DNA of 47,977 nt from Acidimicrobiia bacterium (GTDB lineage Bacteria; Actinomycetota; Acidimicrobiia; IMCC26256; PALSA-555): assembly GCA_009694295.1 (NCBI GenBank), contig SHVJ01000007.1, forward strand, positions 1 to 47,977, read 5' to 3'. Positions within the stretch are counted from its first letter, which is position 1, and every line of letters starts with the position of its first letter. The notes beneath the pieces are model-generated. The model had not been told where the DNA came from. It saw only the letters and a list, made by a program, of their open reading frames with translations, and made no database searches. This document shows positions 24,993 through 36,011 of the stretch, piece by piece. Made by a program: the position numbers and the translations under genes.

Positions 24993-26378
24993 ATGCAGCC
25001 AGCCCCTGGTTCCTGGCGCGACCCGTCGAGCCGTGTGTTCATCGATGGTGACCGGGTGCTGCGAGTGCTCGACACCGAGGCGCTCGCCGACTTCCAAGCA
25101 CTCGTCGCAACGAAGTTCTTTCAGGATGCTGTCGCTGATGGTCGCATCGTCGCGACGAAGTTGATCGACGACGTTCCGTCCGAGCTTGCTGGCACCTGGG
25201 CAGGTGTTCTCGAACACGAGCGGATCCCGGTGATCACGTTCCCGTTCGAGTGGACCTTCTCGATGCTGCGCGATTCCGCGTTGCTCCAGCTCGATCTCAC
25301 CGAGGCTGCGTTGGCCGACGGGCTGATCACCAAGGACGCCACGCCGTACAACATCCAGTTCGTCGGTTCCCGGCCCACGTTCATCGATCTTGGATCGTTC
25401 GAGCGCATCGCTCCCGGCCAGCCGTGGTTTGGGTACCGCCAGTTCTGCGAGCAGTTCCTCAACCCGCTGCTCTTGCAATCACGCGGGATCCCGTACCAGC
25501 CGTGGCTCCGAGGCGAGCTCCGCGGTATCACACCAGCTCAGTGCCGTGCCGCGCTCCCGTTCCGGACGCGGAACCGGCCATCGGTGTTCGTGCACGTCGG
25601 GCTGCACGCGTGGGCCGAGCGCCGGTTCGCGAACTCCACTGGCGACACGACCGGTGAGCTCCGCGCGGCCGGGTTCAATCCGGCAATCGTGCGCGGTCAG
25701 GTTCGCCGCCTCCGCAAGATCGTGCAACGCCTGAAATGGGAACCGCGTGGGTCCACATGGTCGAACTACACCGAGCGTGGTCACTACACCGATGCCGACC
25801 TCGACGCGAAAGAGACCTTCGTGCGGACCGCAGCGGCGCGGCAGCGCCGGCGCCAGGTGCTCGACATCGGGGCAAACGACGGACGATTCAGCGACGCTGT
25901 GCTCGAGCACGCCGATTCCGTCGTTGCTCTCGACGCCGACCCGCTCGTGGTCGACCACCTCTACCGAAGCCTGCGCGAGCGTCACGACGAGCGAATCGTC
26001 CCGGTGTGCATGGACATCGCGAGCATGTCGGTTCCTGCCGGTTGGCGAGGGCAGGAGCGTCCGGGTTTCACGGATCGGGTCAAGCCCGACCTCGTGCTGG
26101 CGCTCGCCGTTGTGCACCACCTCGCGGTGACCGACAGCGTTCCGCTCGACGAGGTGGCAGCCATGCTGCGCGATTTCGGGTCCGACGTTGTGGTCGAGTT
26201 CCCGACGCCCGATGATCAGATGGTGCGTCGACTCGCACGTATGAAGAAGGCCGGCGTCGTGGATCGCTACACGCTCGACGTCTTCGAGGCCGCGATCGAG
26301 TCGCGTTTCGAGGTGATCGAACGCGTCACGCTGCCCTCAGCGACGAGGATCCTGTTCCACCTGCAGCCGCGCGGCTGA
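24993..26378 (+). CDS. NoeA-like SAM methyltransferase with kinase-like N-terminal part
   Basis: 461 residues. The N-terminal half has a kinase-loop-like segment, ITKDATPYNIQFVGSRPTFI (Lys114, Asp115, Asn120) followed by DLGSFE (Asp132), reminiscent of an aminoglycoside-phosphotransferase catalytic loop. The C-terminal half is a class I methyltransferase: motif I VLDIGANDGRFSDAV (about 289-303), ALDADP, then LVLALAVVHHL. Related proteins are linked to nodulation factor or surface glycan decoration (NoeA). The target here is unknown. The start ATG 24993 has no strong ribosome site. Confidence 0.82.
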   Translation: MQPAPGSWRDPSSRVFIDGDRVLRVLDTEALADFQALVATKFFQDAVADGRIVATKLIDDVPSELAGTWAGVLEHERIPVITFPFEWTFSMLRDSALLQLDLTEAALADGLITKDATPYNIQFVGSRPTFIDLGSFERIAPGQPWFGYRQFCEQFLNPLLLQSRGIPYQPWLRGELRGITPAQCRAALPFRTRNRPSVFVHVGLHAWAERRFANSTGDTTGELRAAGFNPAIVRGQVRRLRKIVQRLKWEPRGSTWSNYTERGHYTDADLDAKETFVRTAAARQRRRQVLDIGANDGRFSDAVLEHADSVVALDADPLVVDHLYRSLRERHDERIVPVCMDIASMSVPAGWRGQERPGFTDRVKPDLVLALAVVHHLAVTDSVPLDEVAAMLRDFGSDVVVEFPTPDDQMVRRLARMKKAGVVDRYTLDVFEAAIESRFEVIERVTLPSATRILFHLQPRG

Positions 26379-26397
26379 AGGGGGCCGGAGCAGGCTG

Positions 26398-27158
26398 TCA
26401 GCTCTTCTGGCCGGTGAGGCGACGCTGCTTGAACTGGGCTCGGATGTAGTCGCGGTTCATCAGCGCGATGAAGTCGATGCTGATCTCCTTCGGGCACGCC
26501 GACTCGCATTCGCCGTGGTTCGTGCACGACCCGAAGAACCGTTCCATCTCGTCGACCATCGCGACGACGCGTGACCAGCGCTCGGGCTGGCCTTGTGGCA
26601 AGAGGTTGAGGTGCTCGATCTTCGCCGCGGTGAAGAGTTGTGCTGCGCTGTTCGGACACGCGGCCACGCACGCGCCGCAACCGATGCACGCGGCGGCGTC
26701 CATCGCCGCGTCGGCGACTTCCTTCGGTACCGGTGTGAGGTTGGCTTCCTGCGCGGTACCGGTGGGCGCCGTGATGTAGCCACCCGATTCGATGATGCGA
26801 TCGAACGCCGAGCGGTCGACGCAGAGATCCTTGATGATGGGGAACGCAGCGGCGCGCCACGGCTCCACGGTGATCGTGGCGCCGTCCTCGAACTTGCGCA
26901 TGTGGAGCTGGCACGTAGCGGTGCCGCGCTCGGGGCCATGCGCACGACCGTTGATCATCATGGAGCACGATCCGCAGATGCCCTCGCGACAGTCGTGGTC
27001 GAAGGCAACCGGCTCCTCACCCTTGGTGATCAGCCGCTCGTTCAGCACATCGAAGAGCTCGAGGAACGACATGTCGGGGCTGACATCGTCGACCTCGTAG
27101 ATCTGGAACGCGCCGGAGTCCGACGGCCCACCTTGGCGCCAGACGTTGAGTGTGACCT

Positions 27159-27162
<4 letters not shown>
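26398..27162 (-). CDS. sdhB: Succinate dehydrogenase iron-sulfur subunit
   Basis: 254 residues. The [2Fe-2S] ligands are Cys58, 63, 66 (CREGICGSC) and 84. The 4Fe and 3Fe cluster ligands are in [12 protein letters not shown] (159-169) and [12 protein letters not shown] (213-223). It carries electrons from SdhA to the membrane quinone site. It is last in the sdhC-sdhA-sdhB operon. GTG at 27162 overlaps the sdhA stop (GTGA). Confidence 0.96.
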
Positions 27163-29080
<1,918 letters not shown>

Positions 29081-29084
<4 letters not shown>

Positions 29085-29821
29085 GGCCGGACCCCGGCGG
29101 TGATGAGGAGCGGGATGGCCACGTTGCCTGTGGTGATGAGTCCGGCGAAGCCGATCGCGAACGTGCGCCGCCACGGGTTGTAGCGCGGGTTGTTGAAGCC
29201 GAGGCTCTGGAACATCGACCAGGCGCCATGGAAGATGTGGATGCCGAGCGCGAGGTTGGCGACGATGTATGCCACCGCGACCGGCACTCGATCGAAGCTC
29301 GCGATGAGGTTTCGGTACACGTTGCCGCCCACGTACCCGGGGTTCACGGTGCCGAACGTGAGATCGAGCAAGTGGAAGATCAGGAAGAGCAGCACGATCA
29401 CGCCCGTCCAGCGCATCGTGCGTGACGCGAAGCTCGCGGCGGCGTAGTCGCGTGGCGACTTGTACTGCGTGGGGCGCGCCCGACGGTTGATCATCGTGAG
29501 CTGGTACGCCGCGACGATGTGGATCACGAACGCGGCGATGAGGACGGTGCGCATGCCCCAGAGCACGACCTCGCGGGGGAAAGCTGGCTCACCGAGGCGC
29601 CGCAGCCAGTCGGCGTACTCGTTGATCTCATCCTTGCCCAGGAAGACCTTGAGGTTGCCGACCATGTGGGCAAGCACGTAGCCCAACAAGATGATGCCGC
29701 TGACCGCCATCAGCCACTTCTTGGCGACGGCTGAGCGGTAGAAGGTGACGATGAACGGCGCCTTACGGCGCGGGACGTTCACGTTCGGTGCGTCGGTCAG
29801 TTCCCCCGCGACCTTCGTCAT
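29081..29821 (-). CDS. sdhC: Succinate dehydrogenase cytochrome b558 subunit
   Basis: 246 residues with five predicted helices. Heme-ligand candidates are His in [30 protein letters not shown] and [13 protein letters not shown], consistent with a diheme single-anchor (b558) subunit. It anchors SdhAB in the membrane and reduces menaquinone or another quinone. The ATG is preceded by GGAGG. It is first gene of the operon, divergent from the MoxR gene. Confidence 0.93.
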
Positions 29822-29852
29822 CGTTCCTCCGGATCACCAAGGCAGCGTTGTG

Positions 29853-29858
29853 ACGCTA
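29853..29858 (-). promoter_or_regulatory. -10 box (TAGCGT) of the sdhCAB operon
   Basis: TAGCGT on the minus strand, about 31 nt before the sdhC ATG with a GGAGG site at 29826-29830 between. No convincing -35 was found. The opposite strand carries TACGCT (29934-29939), the likely -10 of the MoxR gene. Confidence 0.4.
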
Positions 29859-29983
29859 GCGCCGGGTCCTGCCGCAACTCGGATTCGGTCGGGGCGTTGC
29901 CAGTGTGTCTGGGGCGCGTCGCGAGGCCGCTGGTACGCTCCCGCGCCCACCCCCCGGCCCAACTTGCGGAAGGACGCGCGCCC

Positions 29984-31384
29984 ATGACCCGACCCGGAAC
30001 TCTCGGTGAGCTGCGAGCAAGCGGCTGGGTCTCGCGGCCGGTCAAGCAAGAGGTGCGCGAGAACGCGGTGCGCGCCATCTCGGAGGGACGGTCCGTCGTC
30101 GAGGGGGTTGTGGGGTACGACGACACGGTGCTGCCGCAGCTCGAAAACGCGCTGCTGGCATCGCACGACGTGATCTTCCTGGGTGAGCGCGGGCAGGCCA
30201 AGACCCGCATGATCCGCTCACTCGTCGGGTTGCTCGACGAGTGGATGCCGATCGTGACTGGGAGCGAGATCAACGACGATCCGTACAACCCGATCTCGCA
30301 CCACGCGCGCGTGCTCGTGGCTGAGCGTGCCGACGAGACGCCGATCGAGTGGGTGCACCGCGACCGTCGCTTCGGCGAAAAGCTCGCGACGCCCGACACG
30401 TCGATCGCCGATCTCATCGGCGAGGTCGACCCGATCAAGGTCGCCGAGGGCCGCTACCTCTCCGACGAGCTCACGATCCACTACGGGTTGGTGCCGCGCA
30501 CGAACCGCGGCATCTTCTCGATCAACGAGCTCCCCGACCTCGCCGAGCGCATCCAGGTGGGTCTGCTGAACGTGCTCGAAGAGCGCGACGTGCAGATTCG
30601 TGGCTACAAGATCCGGCTCCCGCTCGATCTCATGCTCGTGGCGTCGGCGAACCCCGAGGACTACACGAACCGCGGTCGCATCATCACGCCGCTGAAAGAC
30701 CGGTTCGGTGCGCAGATCCGCACGCACTACCCGCTCGACGTCGATATCGAGATGGACGTGGTCGAGCAGGAGGCACACATCACCGAGACCGAGGGGCTAC
30801 GCGTCAGCGTGCCGCCGTTCATGGCCGAGATCGTGTCGGAGATGAGCCAGCAGGCGCGCAAGTCGCCGCACATCAACCAGCGGTCCGGTGTTTCGGTCCG
30901 CATGTCGGTGGCGAACTACGAGACGCTCGTCGCCAACGCGATGCGACGGGCCCTCAAGAATGGTGAGGACGAAGTGGTGCCGCGCGTCAGCGATCTCGAC
31001 GCGCTCGCGCCGAGCACGGCGGGCAAGATCGAGTTCGAGACGGTCGACGACGGGCGCGAGGAACAAGTGCTCGACCGCATCGTCAAAGCCGCGGTGCTCG
31101 AGACGTTTCGTGCCAACTGCACGCCGGAGAAGCTCACCGAGCTGGTCGCCGCGTTCGACGAGGGACTCATCGTGCACACCGGTGCCGACGTGCCTGCCGC
31201 CGAGTACGCCAAGACGCTGTCGAATCTCCCGGGGTTGCGCGACACGCTGGCCGATCTCGAGGTGGCCGAGACGCCAGCCGGTGTGGCGTCGGCCGTCGAA
31301 TTTGTGCTCGAGGGCCTGCACCTCTCGAAGCGCTTGAACAAGGATGCGATGGGTGGCAAGACCGCATACCGCGGTCGCGGCTAG
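29984..31384 (+). CDS. MoxR-family AAA+ ATPase
   Basis: 466 residues. MoxR-type P-loop GERGQAKT (67-74), Walker B-like GIFSINELPDL (176-186), sensor LVASANPEDY (218-227) and Arg-finger segment LKDRFG (237-242). MoxR ATPases act as chaperones or activators with von Willebrand A partner proteins. The VWA gene lies downstream, separated only by a small minus-strand lipoprotein gene. Its substrate is unknown. ATG 29984 was chosen for the GGAAGGA upstream. A GTG 29 codons upstream is in frame. Confidence 0.88.
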   Translation: MTRPGTLGELRASGWVSRPVKQEVRENAVRAISEGRSVVEGVVGYDDTVLPQLENALLASHDVIFLGERGQAKTRMIRSLVGLLDEWMPIVTGSEINDDPYNPISHHARVLVAERADETPIEWVHRDRRFGEKLATPDTSIADLIGEVDPIKVAEGRYLSDELTIHYGLVPRTNRGIFSINELPDLAERIQVGLLNVLEERDVQIRGYKIRLPLDLMLVASANPEDYTNRGRIITPLKDRFGAQIRTHYPLDVDIEMDVVEQEAHITETEGLRVSVPPFMAEIVSEMSQQARKSPHINQRSGVSVRMSVANYETLVANAMRRALKNGEDEVVPRVSDLDALAPSTAGKIEFETVDDGREEQVLDRIVKAAVLETFRANCTPEKLTELVAAFDEGLIVHTGADVPAAEYAKTLSNLPGLRDTLADLEVAETPAGVASAVEFVLEGLHLSKRLNKDAMGGKTAYRGRG

Positions 31385-31408
31385 CTCGCCTCCCCTATCC
31401 CACTCGCC

Positions 31409-31771
31409 CTAGATCCCGCTCTTTCGGTCGTACACACCGCACGCCTGGTTGGCGAGACGGTTCACGTTGTCGACGGCTTCGCGCACGTCGGGATCGTCCT
31501 TGAGCGACGGGTCGTCGCCCACTCGTTGCAACGAGTCGAGGAAGATGTCGGCGTCGGCCTGGATCGACTTCGGCGCTGTGCGTGCGAGCTCGGCAACCAG
31601 GTCGATCTGCCGGTCGACGTCGATCTTCCCCTTCTTCTGTTGGCGCGTGATCTCGTTGTCGTAGTTGTCCGCAGCCCGGCAGAACGCCTTCGAAGCCGTC
31701 GGCTTCGCAGACCCCGAACACGCCCCCAAGACCATCACCACAAGCAAGAGGATCACACCACCGCGTCGCAT
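31409..31771 (-). CDS. Small lipoprotein of unknown function
   Basis: 120 residues. The signal MRRGGVILLLVVMVLGAC ends in lipobox LGAC, giving lipidated Cys18. The short mature domain is helical, with two further cysteines (about 31 and 110) likely forming a disulfide. The gene interrupts the MoxR and VWA pair on the opposite strand. I do not recognise a family. It is loosely like the secreted protein at 15385-15840. Confidence 0.75.
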   Translation of the reverse strand: MRRGGVILLLVVMVLGACSGSAKPTASKAFCRAADNYDNEITRQQKKGKIDVDRQIDLVAELARTAPKSIQADADIFLDSLQRVGDDPSLKDDPDVREAVDNVNRLANQACGVYDRKSGI

Positions 31772-31843
31772 CCCGCGAGTCTCGCCCGTGCGAGCCCCCC
31801 ACCTCCAACCCTCGATAGGGGGGAGCGGGCTCGGAGGGCCGGG

Positions 31844-31849
31844 TACGGT
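31844..31849 (+). promoter_or_regulatory. -10 box (TACGGT) of a leaderless VWA transcript
   Basis: TACGGT with a 7-nt gap to ATG 31857. Confidence 0.5.
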
Positions 31850-31856
31850 GGCGCGC

Positions 31857-33887
31857 ATGTCGATGTTGAGTCGCCGTCGTCGTCGGGAGCGCGATAAGCG
31901 CGGGTTCAAGTACTCGGCGTGGGACGGGTCGCAGCGTGGGTTCGATCTTGACGCCGACGCGCTGCTCGACGAGATGACCGACGACCTGCTCTACCACGGC
32001 GACCTGCACGCGTCGCTGCGCCGGCTCATGCAGCAAGGCATGAAGGACCGAAACGGCGAAGAGCTCATGGGCCTGCGCGACATGCTCCAGAAGCTCAAGG
32101 AACGCCGCAAGGAGATGCTCGAGAACTACGACCTCGGCGGCGTCTACGAAGAGATCGCCGAGAAGCTCCGCGAGATCGAGCAGCAGGAACGCGAAGGCAT
32201 CGAGCGGCGTATCGACGAGGCACTGCAGTCAGGCGACCGACGTCGCCAGGAGATCATCGACGACCTCGCCAAGGAACGCCGCGAGCAGCTCGACCAGCTG
32301 CCCCCCGACCTCGCGAGCAAGGTGCAACAGCTCCAGGAATACGACTGGATGGACGACGCTGCGCGCCAAAAGTTCGAAGAGCTCATGCAAGAGCTGCGCG
32401 ACCAGCTGATGCAGAGCTACTTCAACCAGATGTCCGAGGGCATGCAGAACATGAGCCCGGAGCGCATGCAACAGATGAAGGACATGCTCAACGAGCTCAA
32501 CCAGATGCTCGAACAGCGTGAACGGGGCGAGGAACCCGACTTCGAAGGGTTCATGGAGCGCCACGGCGAGTTCTTCCCGGGCAACCCCCAGACGCTCGAT
32601 GAGCTGCTTGAGCAGATGGCGCAGTCGATGGCCCAGATGCAACAGCTCATGAACTCGATGACGCCCGAGCAACGAGCCCAGCTCCAGGGTCTCGCCGAGA
32701 GCCTGCTGGAAGACATGGATCTGCGCTGGCAGATGGATCAGCTCTCGCGCAACCTCCAGCAGGCGTTCCCGAACATGCCGTGGCAGAAGTCGATGAACTT
32801 CCAGGGCGACAACCCACTCAGCATGGGTCAGATGCCGGGGCTGCTCGATGCGCTCGGCGATATGGACGACCTCGAGCACCTGCTCCGCCAGGCCACGCAG
32901 CCCGGCGAGCTCGCCGAAGTCGACGTCGAACGCGCCCGAGAGCTCCTCGGTGACGACGCTGCCCGCAGCCTCGAACGCCTCGCTGAGCTGGCTCGCATGC
33001 TCGAGGAGGCCGGCCTGATCGAGCAGCGCGAAGGCCGGCTCGAGCTCACGCCCCGAGGCATCCGGGCCATCGGCCAGAAGGCCCTTGGCGACCTGTTCCG
33101 CAAGCTCATGAAGGACCGCTCCGGCCGTCACGACCAGGAGCGCACCGGCATCGGCACCGACCAGGCGTACGAGCACAAGCCATACGAGTGGGGCGACCCG
33201 TTCCACCTCAACGTCGAGGAGACGGTCAAGAACGCGATCTGGCGCCAGGGGAGCGGCACGCCCGTGCGGCTCACACCCGACGACTTCGAGGTCGAGCGCA
33301 CCGAGACCACCACCCGCAGCGCGACGGTGCTCCTCCTCGACGTCTCACTGTCGATGCCGATGCGCGACAACTTCCTTTCGGCCAAGAAGGTCGCGATGGC
33401 GCTGCACGCGCTCATCACGAGCCAGTTCCCGCGCGACTACTTCGGCCTCGTGAGCTTCGGACGGGTCGCGCGTGAAGTTCCACCGGAACGGCTTCCCGAG
33501 ATGAGCTGGGACTTCGAGTGGGGTACCAACATGCAGCACGCAATGCTGCTCGCGCGGCGCATGCTCTCGCGCCAGAGCGGCACGAAGCAGATCATCATGG
33601 TCACCGACGGTGAGCCCACCGCTCACATCGAGGGCAACGAACCCTTCTTCTCGTACCCGCCGGCACCGCAGACGATCGAAGAGACACTGAAGGAAGTGAT
33701 GCGCTGCACGCGCGACGGCATCCGCATCAACACGTTCATGCTTGATGAGAGCTACTACCTGCGCGACTTCGTGGAGCGCATGATGAAGCTCAACCGCGGT
33801 CGGGCCTTCTTCACCACGCCCGACACACTCGGCGACTACGTGCTGGTCGATTTCCTCGACCAGCGCCGCAACCGACGCGCTTCGTAG
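31857..33887 (+). CDS. VWA-domain protein with long coiled Gln/Met-rich N-terminal region
   Basis: 676 residues. Residues about 70-320 are highly helical and charged (KLKERRKEMLENYDLGG...MQQMKDMLNELNQMLEQRERG), rich in Met and Gln. The C-terminal VWA domain has the MIDAS motif LLLDVSLSMPM (Asp495) and IIMVTDGEPT (about 582). It is a partner of the MoxR ATPase (MoxR-VWA pairs remodel or load metals into target complexes in known cases). No signal peptide or helix suggests a cytoplasmic location. The leaderless ATG 31857 is supported by the -10 box. Confidence 0.86.
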   Translation: MSMLSRRRRRERDKRGFKYSAWDGSQRGFDLDADALLDEMTDDLLYHGDLHASLRRLMQQGMKDRNGEELMGLRDMLQKLKERRKEMLENYDLGGVYEEIAEKLREIEQQEREGIERRIDEALQSGDRRRQEIIDDLAKERREQLDQLPPDLASKVQQLQEYDWMDDAARQKFEELMQELRDQLMQSYFNQMSEGMQNMSPERMQQMKDMLNELNQMLEQRERGEEPDFEGFMERHGEFFPGNPQTLDELLEQMAQSMAQMQQLMNSMTPEQRAQLQGLAESLLEDMDLRWQMDQLSRNLQQAFPNMPWQKSMNFQGDNPLSMGQMPGLLDALGDMDDLEHLLRQATQPGELAEVDVERARELLGDDAARSLERLAELARMLEEAGLIEQREGRLELTPRGIRAIGQKALGDLFRKLMKDRSGRHDQERTGIGTDQAYEHKPYEWGDPFHLNVEETVKNAIWRQGSGTPVRLTPDDFEVERTETTTRSATVLLLDVSLSMPMRDNFLSAKKVAMALHALITSQFPRDYFGLVSFGRVAREVPPERLPEMSWDFEWGTNMQHAMLLARRMLSRQSGTKQIIMVTDGEPTAHIEGNEPFFSYPPAPQTIEETLKEVMRCTRDGIRINTFMLDESYYLRDFVERMMKLNRGRAFFTTPDTLGDYVLVDFLDQRRNRRAS

Positions 33888-33903
33888 ACAGAGTCACGGC
33901 GCA

Positions 33904-34026
33904 TCAGAAGGACGTTTGGTAGACGATCACCAGCCAGACGATCCCGAGGATCGGCAGCACGATCATCGAGCACCCAAAGGTCGTTGGTGACACGACCAAC
34001 CACAGCACCCAGAGCACGACCCTCAC
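33904..34026 (-). CDS. 40-residue hydrophobic membrane peptide
   Basis: Starts GTG 34026 with AGGAGG (34033-34038) 6 nt before it. The protein MRVVLWVLWLVVSPTTFGCS then MIVLPILGIVWLVIVYQTSF makes two short helices. It is 62 nt downstream of the macrodomain gene stop on the same strand. Too small to place in a family. The strong ribosome site and clean hydrophobicity support it as real. Confidence 0.6.
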   Translation of the reverse strand: MRVVLWVLWLVVSPTTFGCSMIVLPILGIVWLVIVYQTSF

Positions 34027-34088
34027 ACCGAACCTCCTGGCCAGTGGGAAGCGTCGGAGTCGACCCCAGGCTTGCGGGTGAGTGACCT

Positions 34089-34592
34089 CTAGGTGGCGGT
34101 GAGCTCCCGCTCGTAGGCGCCGTGCGTCTCGGCGTCGAAGCAGACGAACCGCACCAGATCGATCTCGGGCGGGGCGGTCCGGCACGTGGCCACGGCGATC
34201 CGGGTGGCCGGTTCGAGCGGGTAGCCGTAGATCCCGGTGCTGATGGCTGGGAAGGCCACGGAGGTGGCCCCAACCTCGACCGCCACGTCAAGCGACCGCC
34301 GGTAGGCGGACGCCAGGAGCTCGGGTTCCCCCTGATCGCCCCCGAACCAGACCGGGCCGACCGCGTGGACGATCCAACGGGCCGGGAGATCGAAGCCCGG
34401 GGTGGCCAAGGCTTCACCGGTGGGGGCGCCGCCGAGCGCGGCGCACGCCTCGACCAGCTCGTGCCCCGCCGCGGCGAAGATCGCACCGCAGACGCCCGCG
34501 CCGGCGGCCAATTGGGGGTTGGCGGCGTTCACGATGGCGTCCACGGTCTCTCCGGTGATGTCGCCGAGGACTGCTTCCAGGCGGGCAGACAC
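34089..34592 (-). CDS. Macrodomain (ADP-ribose binding/deacylase) protein
   Basis: 167 residues of a single MacroD-type macrodomain: [20 protein letters not shown] (ADP-ribose ring Asn), [19 protein letters not shown] and [16 protein letters not shown] (diphosphate loop). It likely hydrolyses O-acetyl-ADP-ribose or removes ADP-ribose from proteins. It is divergent from the WhiB gene. Confidence 0.93.
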   Translation of the reverse strand: MSARLEAVLGDITGETVDAIVNAANPQLAAGAGVCGAIFAAAGHELVEACAALGGAPTGEALATPGFDLPARWIVHAVGPVWFGGDQGEPELLASAYRRSLDVAVEVGATSVAFPAISTGIYGYPLEPATRIAVATCRTAPPEIDLVRFVCFDAETHGAYERELTAT

Positions 34593-34768
34593 GCCGGAAG
34601 AGTACGTCGAAGCCCGGAATATCAGGCTCGCGCCGAAGAAATTTGCTCAGAAAACCCCCGAAAACGGATAAATGCCACCGGTATTGGCAAGTTCCCCTTG
34701 CGCCAGGCTGTCCGGGCGGGTCAAAGTAACACCGTTGTAATTCCACTGGCGTCATTACCAGAGGGGAG
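34593..34768. other. AT-richer divergent regulatory gap between macrodomain and WhiB genes
   Basis: 176 nt with runs such as AAATTTGCTCAGAAAACCCC and TTGTAATTCC, more AT-rich than its surroundings. No open frame of interest. Likely promoters for both genes. I could not fix -10 boxes. Confidence 0.5.
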
Positions 34769-35071
34769 ATGCCGGTGAACGTGACCGATTTCATTGAGTT
34801 GGTGCACACCGAGGCTGAGAACACCAGTCAGCGGTGGCAAGAGCGCGCCAACTGCCTGGGGGTCGACCCCGATCTGTTCTTCCCGGAGCGGGGAGCGTCG
34901 ACCCGAGAGGCCAAGGCGGTGTGCAAGGGCTGCGAGGTCCGGTTCGAGTGCCTCGAGTACGCCCTCGCCCACGGCGAGAAGTTCGGGATCTGGGGCGGGC
35001 TCTCCGAGCGGGAGCGCCGCCGGGTGCGCCGCCAGCGGGCGCTCGAGCGTCGAGCCCGAGCCGTCGGCTAG
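34769..35071 (+). CDS. WhiB-family iron-sulfur transcriptional regulator
   Basis: 100 residues. Four cluster cysteines: Cys29 (ANCLGVDPDLFFP), Cys52 and 55 (VCKGC), Cys61 (ECLEYAL), then GIWGG and a basic tail RERRRVRRQRALERRAR. It binds a [4Fe-4S] cluster and sigma factor region 4 to regulate promoters. The SD GAGGGGAG abuts ATG 34769, so GTG 34775 (7-nt spacer) may be the true start. Confidence 0.93.
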   Translation: MPVNVTDFIELVHTEAENTSQRWQERANCLGVDPDLFFPERGASTREAKAVCKGCEVRFECLEYALAHGEKFGIWGGLSERERRRVRRQRALERRARAVG

Positions 35072-35121
35072 CCCGACCGCCTGAGCCCGACCACACCCCT
35101 CAACTCAGGTCAGGCCCTCCA

Positions 35122-35970
35122 TCACGGCCGGACCGCCAGTCGGGCTTCGATCGTCACGTCGGCGCTGAGGCCGGCCCACTCCTGGAACTCCTCGCTGCAG
35201 CGGGCCAGCTCGGCCGTCGGCAGCAACCCAACGATCTCCACCCTGGTCACCTCGAAGTCGTCGCGGCCGGCCGCGAGCCGCACGGCTGAGCACGCAGCCT
35301 CCAGGCCGGTCACCGGGAGATCCACCAGGTTCATCGACACCTGGGCCACGCCCGCCGACCCCATCAGCAGGCCGAGGGCCCGTACCCCCGGGAGCCCGCC
35401 GTCAACCTCCCGCACCTCTCGGGCGATCGCTCGGGCCACGATCATGTCGTTGGTGTCGAGCCAGCAGTTCACCGCCACCAGCGGAGGCCGGGCGCCGACG
35501 GCCACCGCGCCGAGCGTCGGGTGGGGCCGAACCGGCCCGGCGTCGGGCGTGCGCTTCACGAAGGCATCGGCCCGGAGCTCCGGGAGTGACCGGCGCTTGG
35601 GGTCGGCGTCGTCGTAGAAGAAGACGGGCAGGGCAAGCTCCTCGACGGCCCACGCGGCGAAGGCCTGGGCCGCATCGGCCGCCAAGTCGTGGTCCTCGTC
35701 GAGCGCGATGAACGGGACGACGTCGACCACACCCATGCGGGGGTGGACACCCTCGTGGCCCGTCAGGTCGACGCGGGCGGCGGCGGCGCGGGTCAACGCG
35801 CACGCTGACGTCTCGGCATCGCGCGGTCCGGGTCCGGCGAGCGTGAAGACCGCGCGGTTGTGATCGGTGTCAGCGTGCAGGTCGAGCAGGGACGCGCCGC
35901 ACGCGTCCGAGAGATCGTGGAGCACCTCGGCGTTGTGCCCCTCCGAGATGTTCGGGACGCATTCGAGCAT
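35122..35970 (-). CDS. ftcD: Glutamate formimidoyltransferase
   Basis: 282 residues matching the N-terminal formiminotransferase domains: MLECVPNISEGHN, ADTDHNRAVFTLAG, GHEGVHPRMGVVDVVPF (catalytic-region His76) and MGSAGVAQVSMNLVDLP. It transfers the formimino group from formiminoglutamate to tetrahydrofolate in histidine breakdown. No cyclodeaminase domain is attached, and no other hut gene is in view. It is convergent with the WhiB gene. Confidence 0.88.
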   Translation of the reverse strand: MLECVPNISEGHNAEVLHDLSDACGASLLDLHADTDHNRAVFTLAGPGPRDAETSACALTRAAAARVDLTGHEGVHPRMGVVDVVPFIALDEDHDLAADAAQAFAAWAVEELALPVFFYDDADPKRRSLPELRADAFVKRTPDAGPVRPHPTLGAVAVGARPPLVAVNCWLDTNDMIVARAIAREVREVDGGLPGVRALGLLMGSAGVAQVSMNLVDLPVTGLEAACSAVRLAAGRDDFEVTRVEIVGLLPTAELARCSEEFQEWAGLSADVTIEARLAVRP

Positions 35971-35996
35971 TGAGGTGAGGCTAGGCGGGGGGCGCA

Positions 35997-36002
35997 TACG
36001 CT
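35997..36002 (+). promoter_or_regulatory. -10 box (TACGCT) near the LLM start
   Basis: TACGCT, 9 nt before ATG 36012. A near-leaderless transcript is likely. Confidence 0.4.
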
Positions 36003-36011
36003 CCGGAAACC

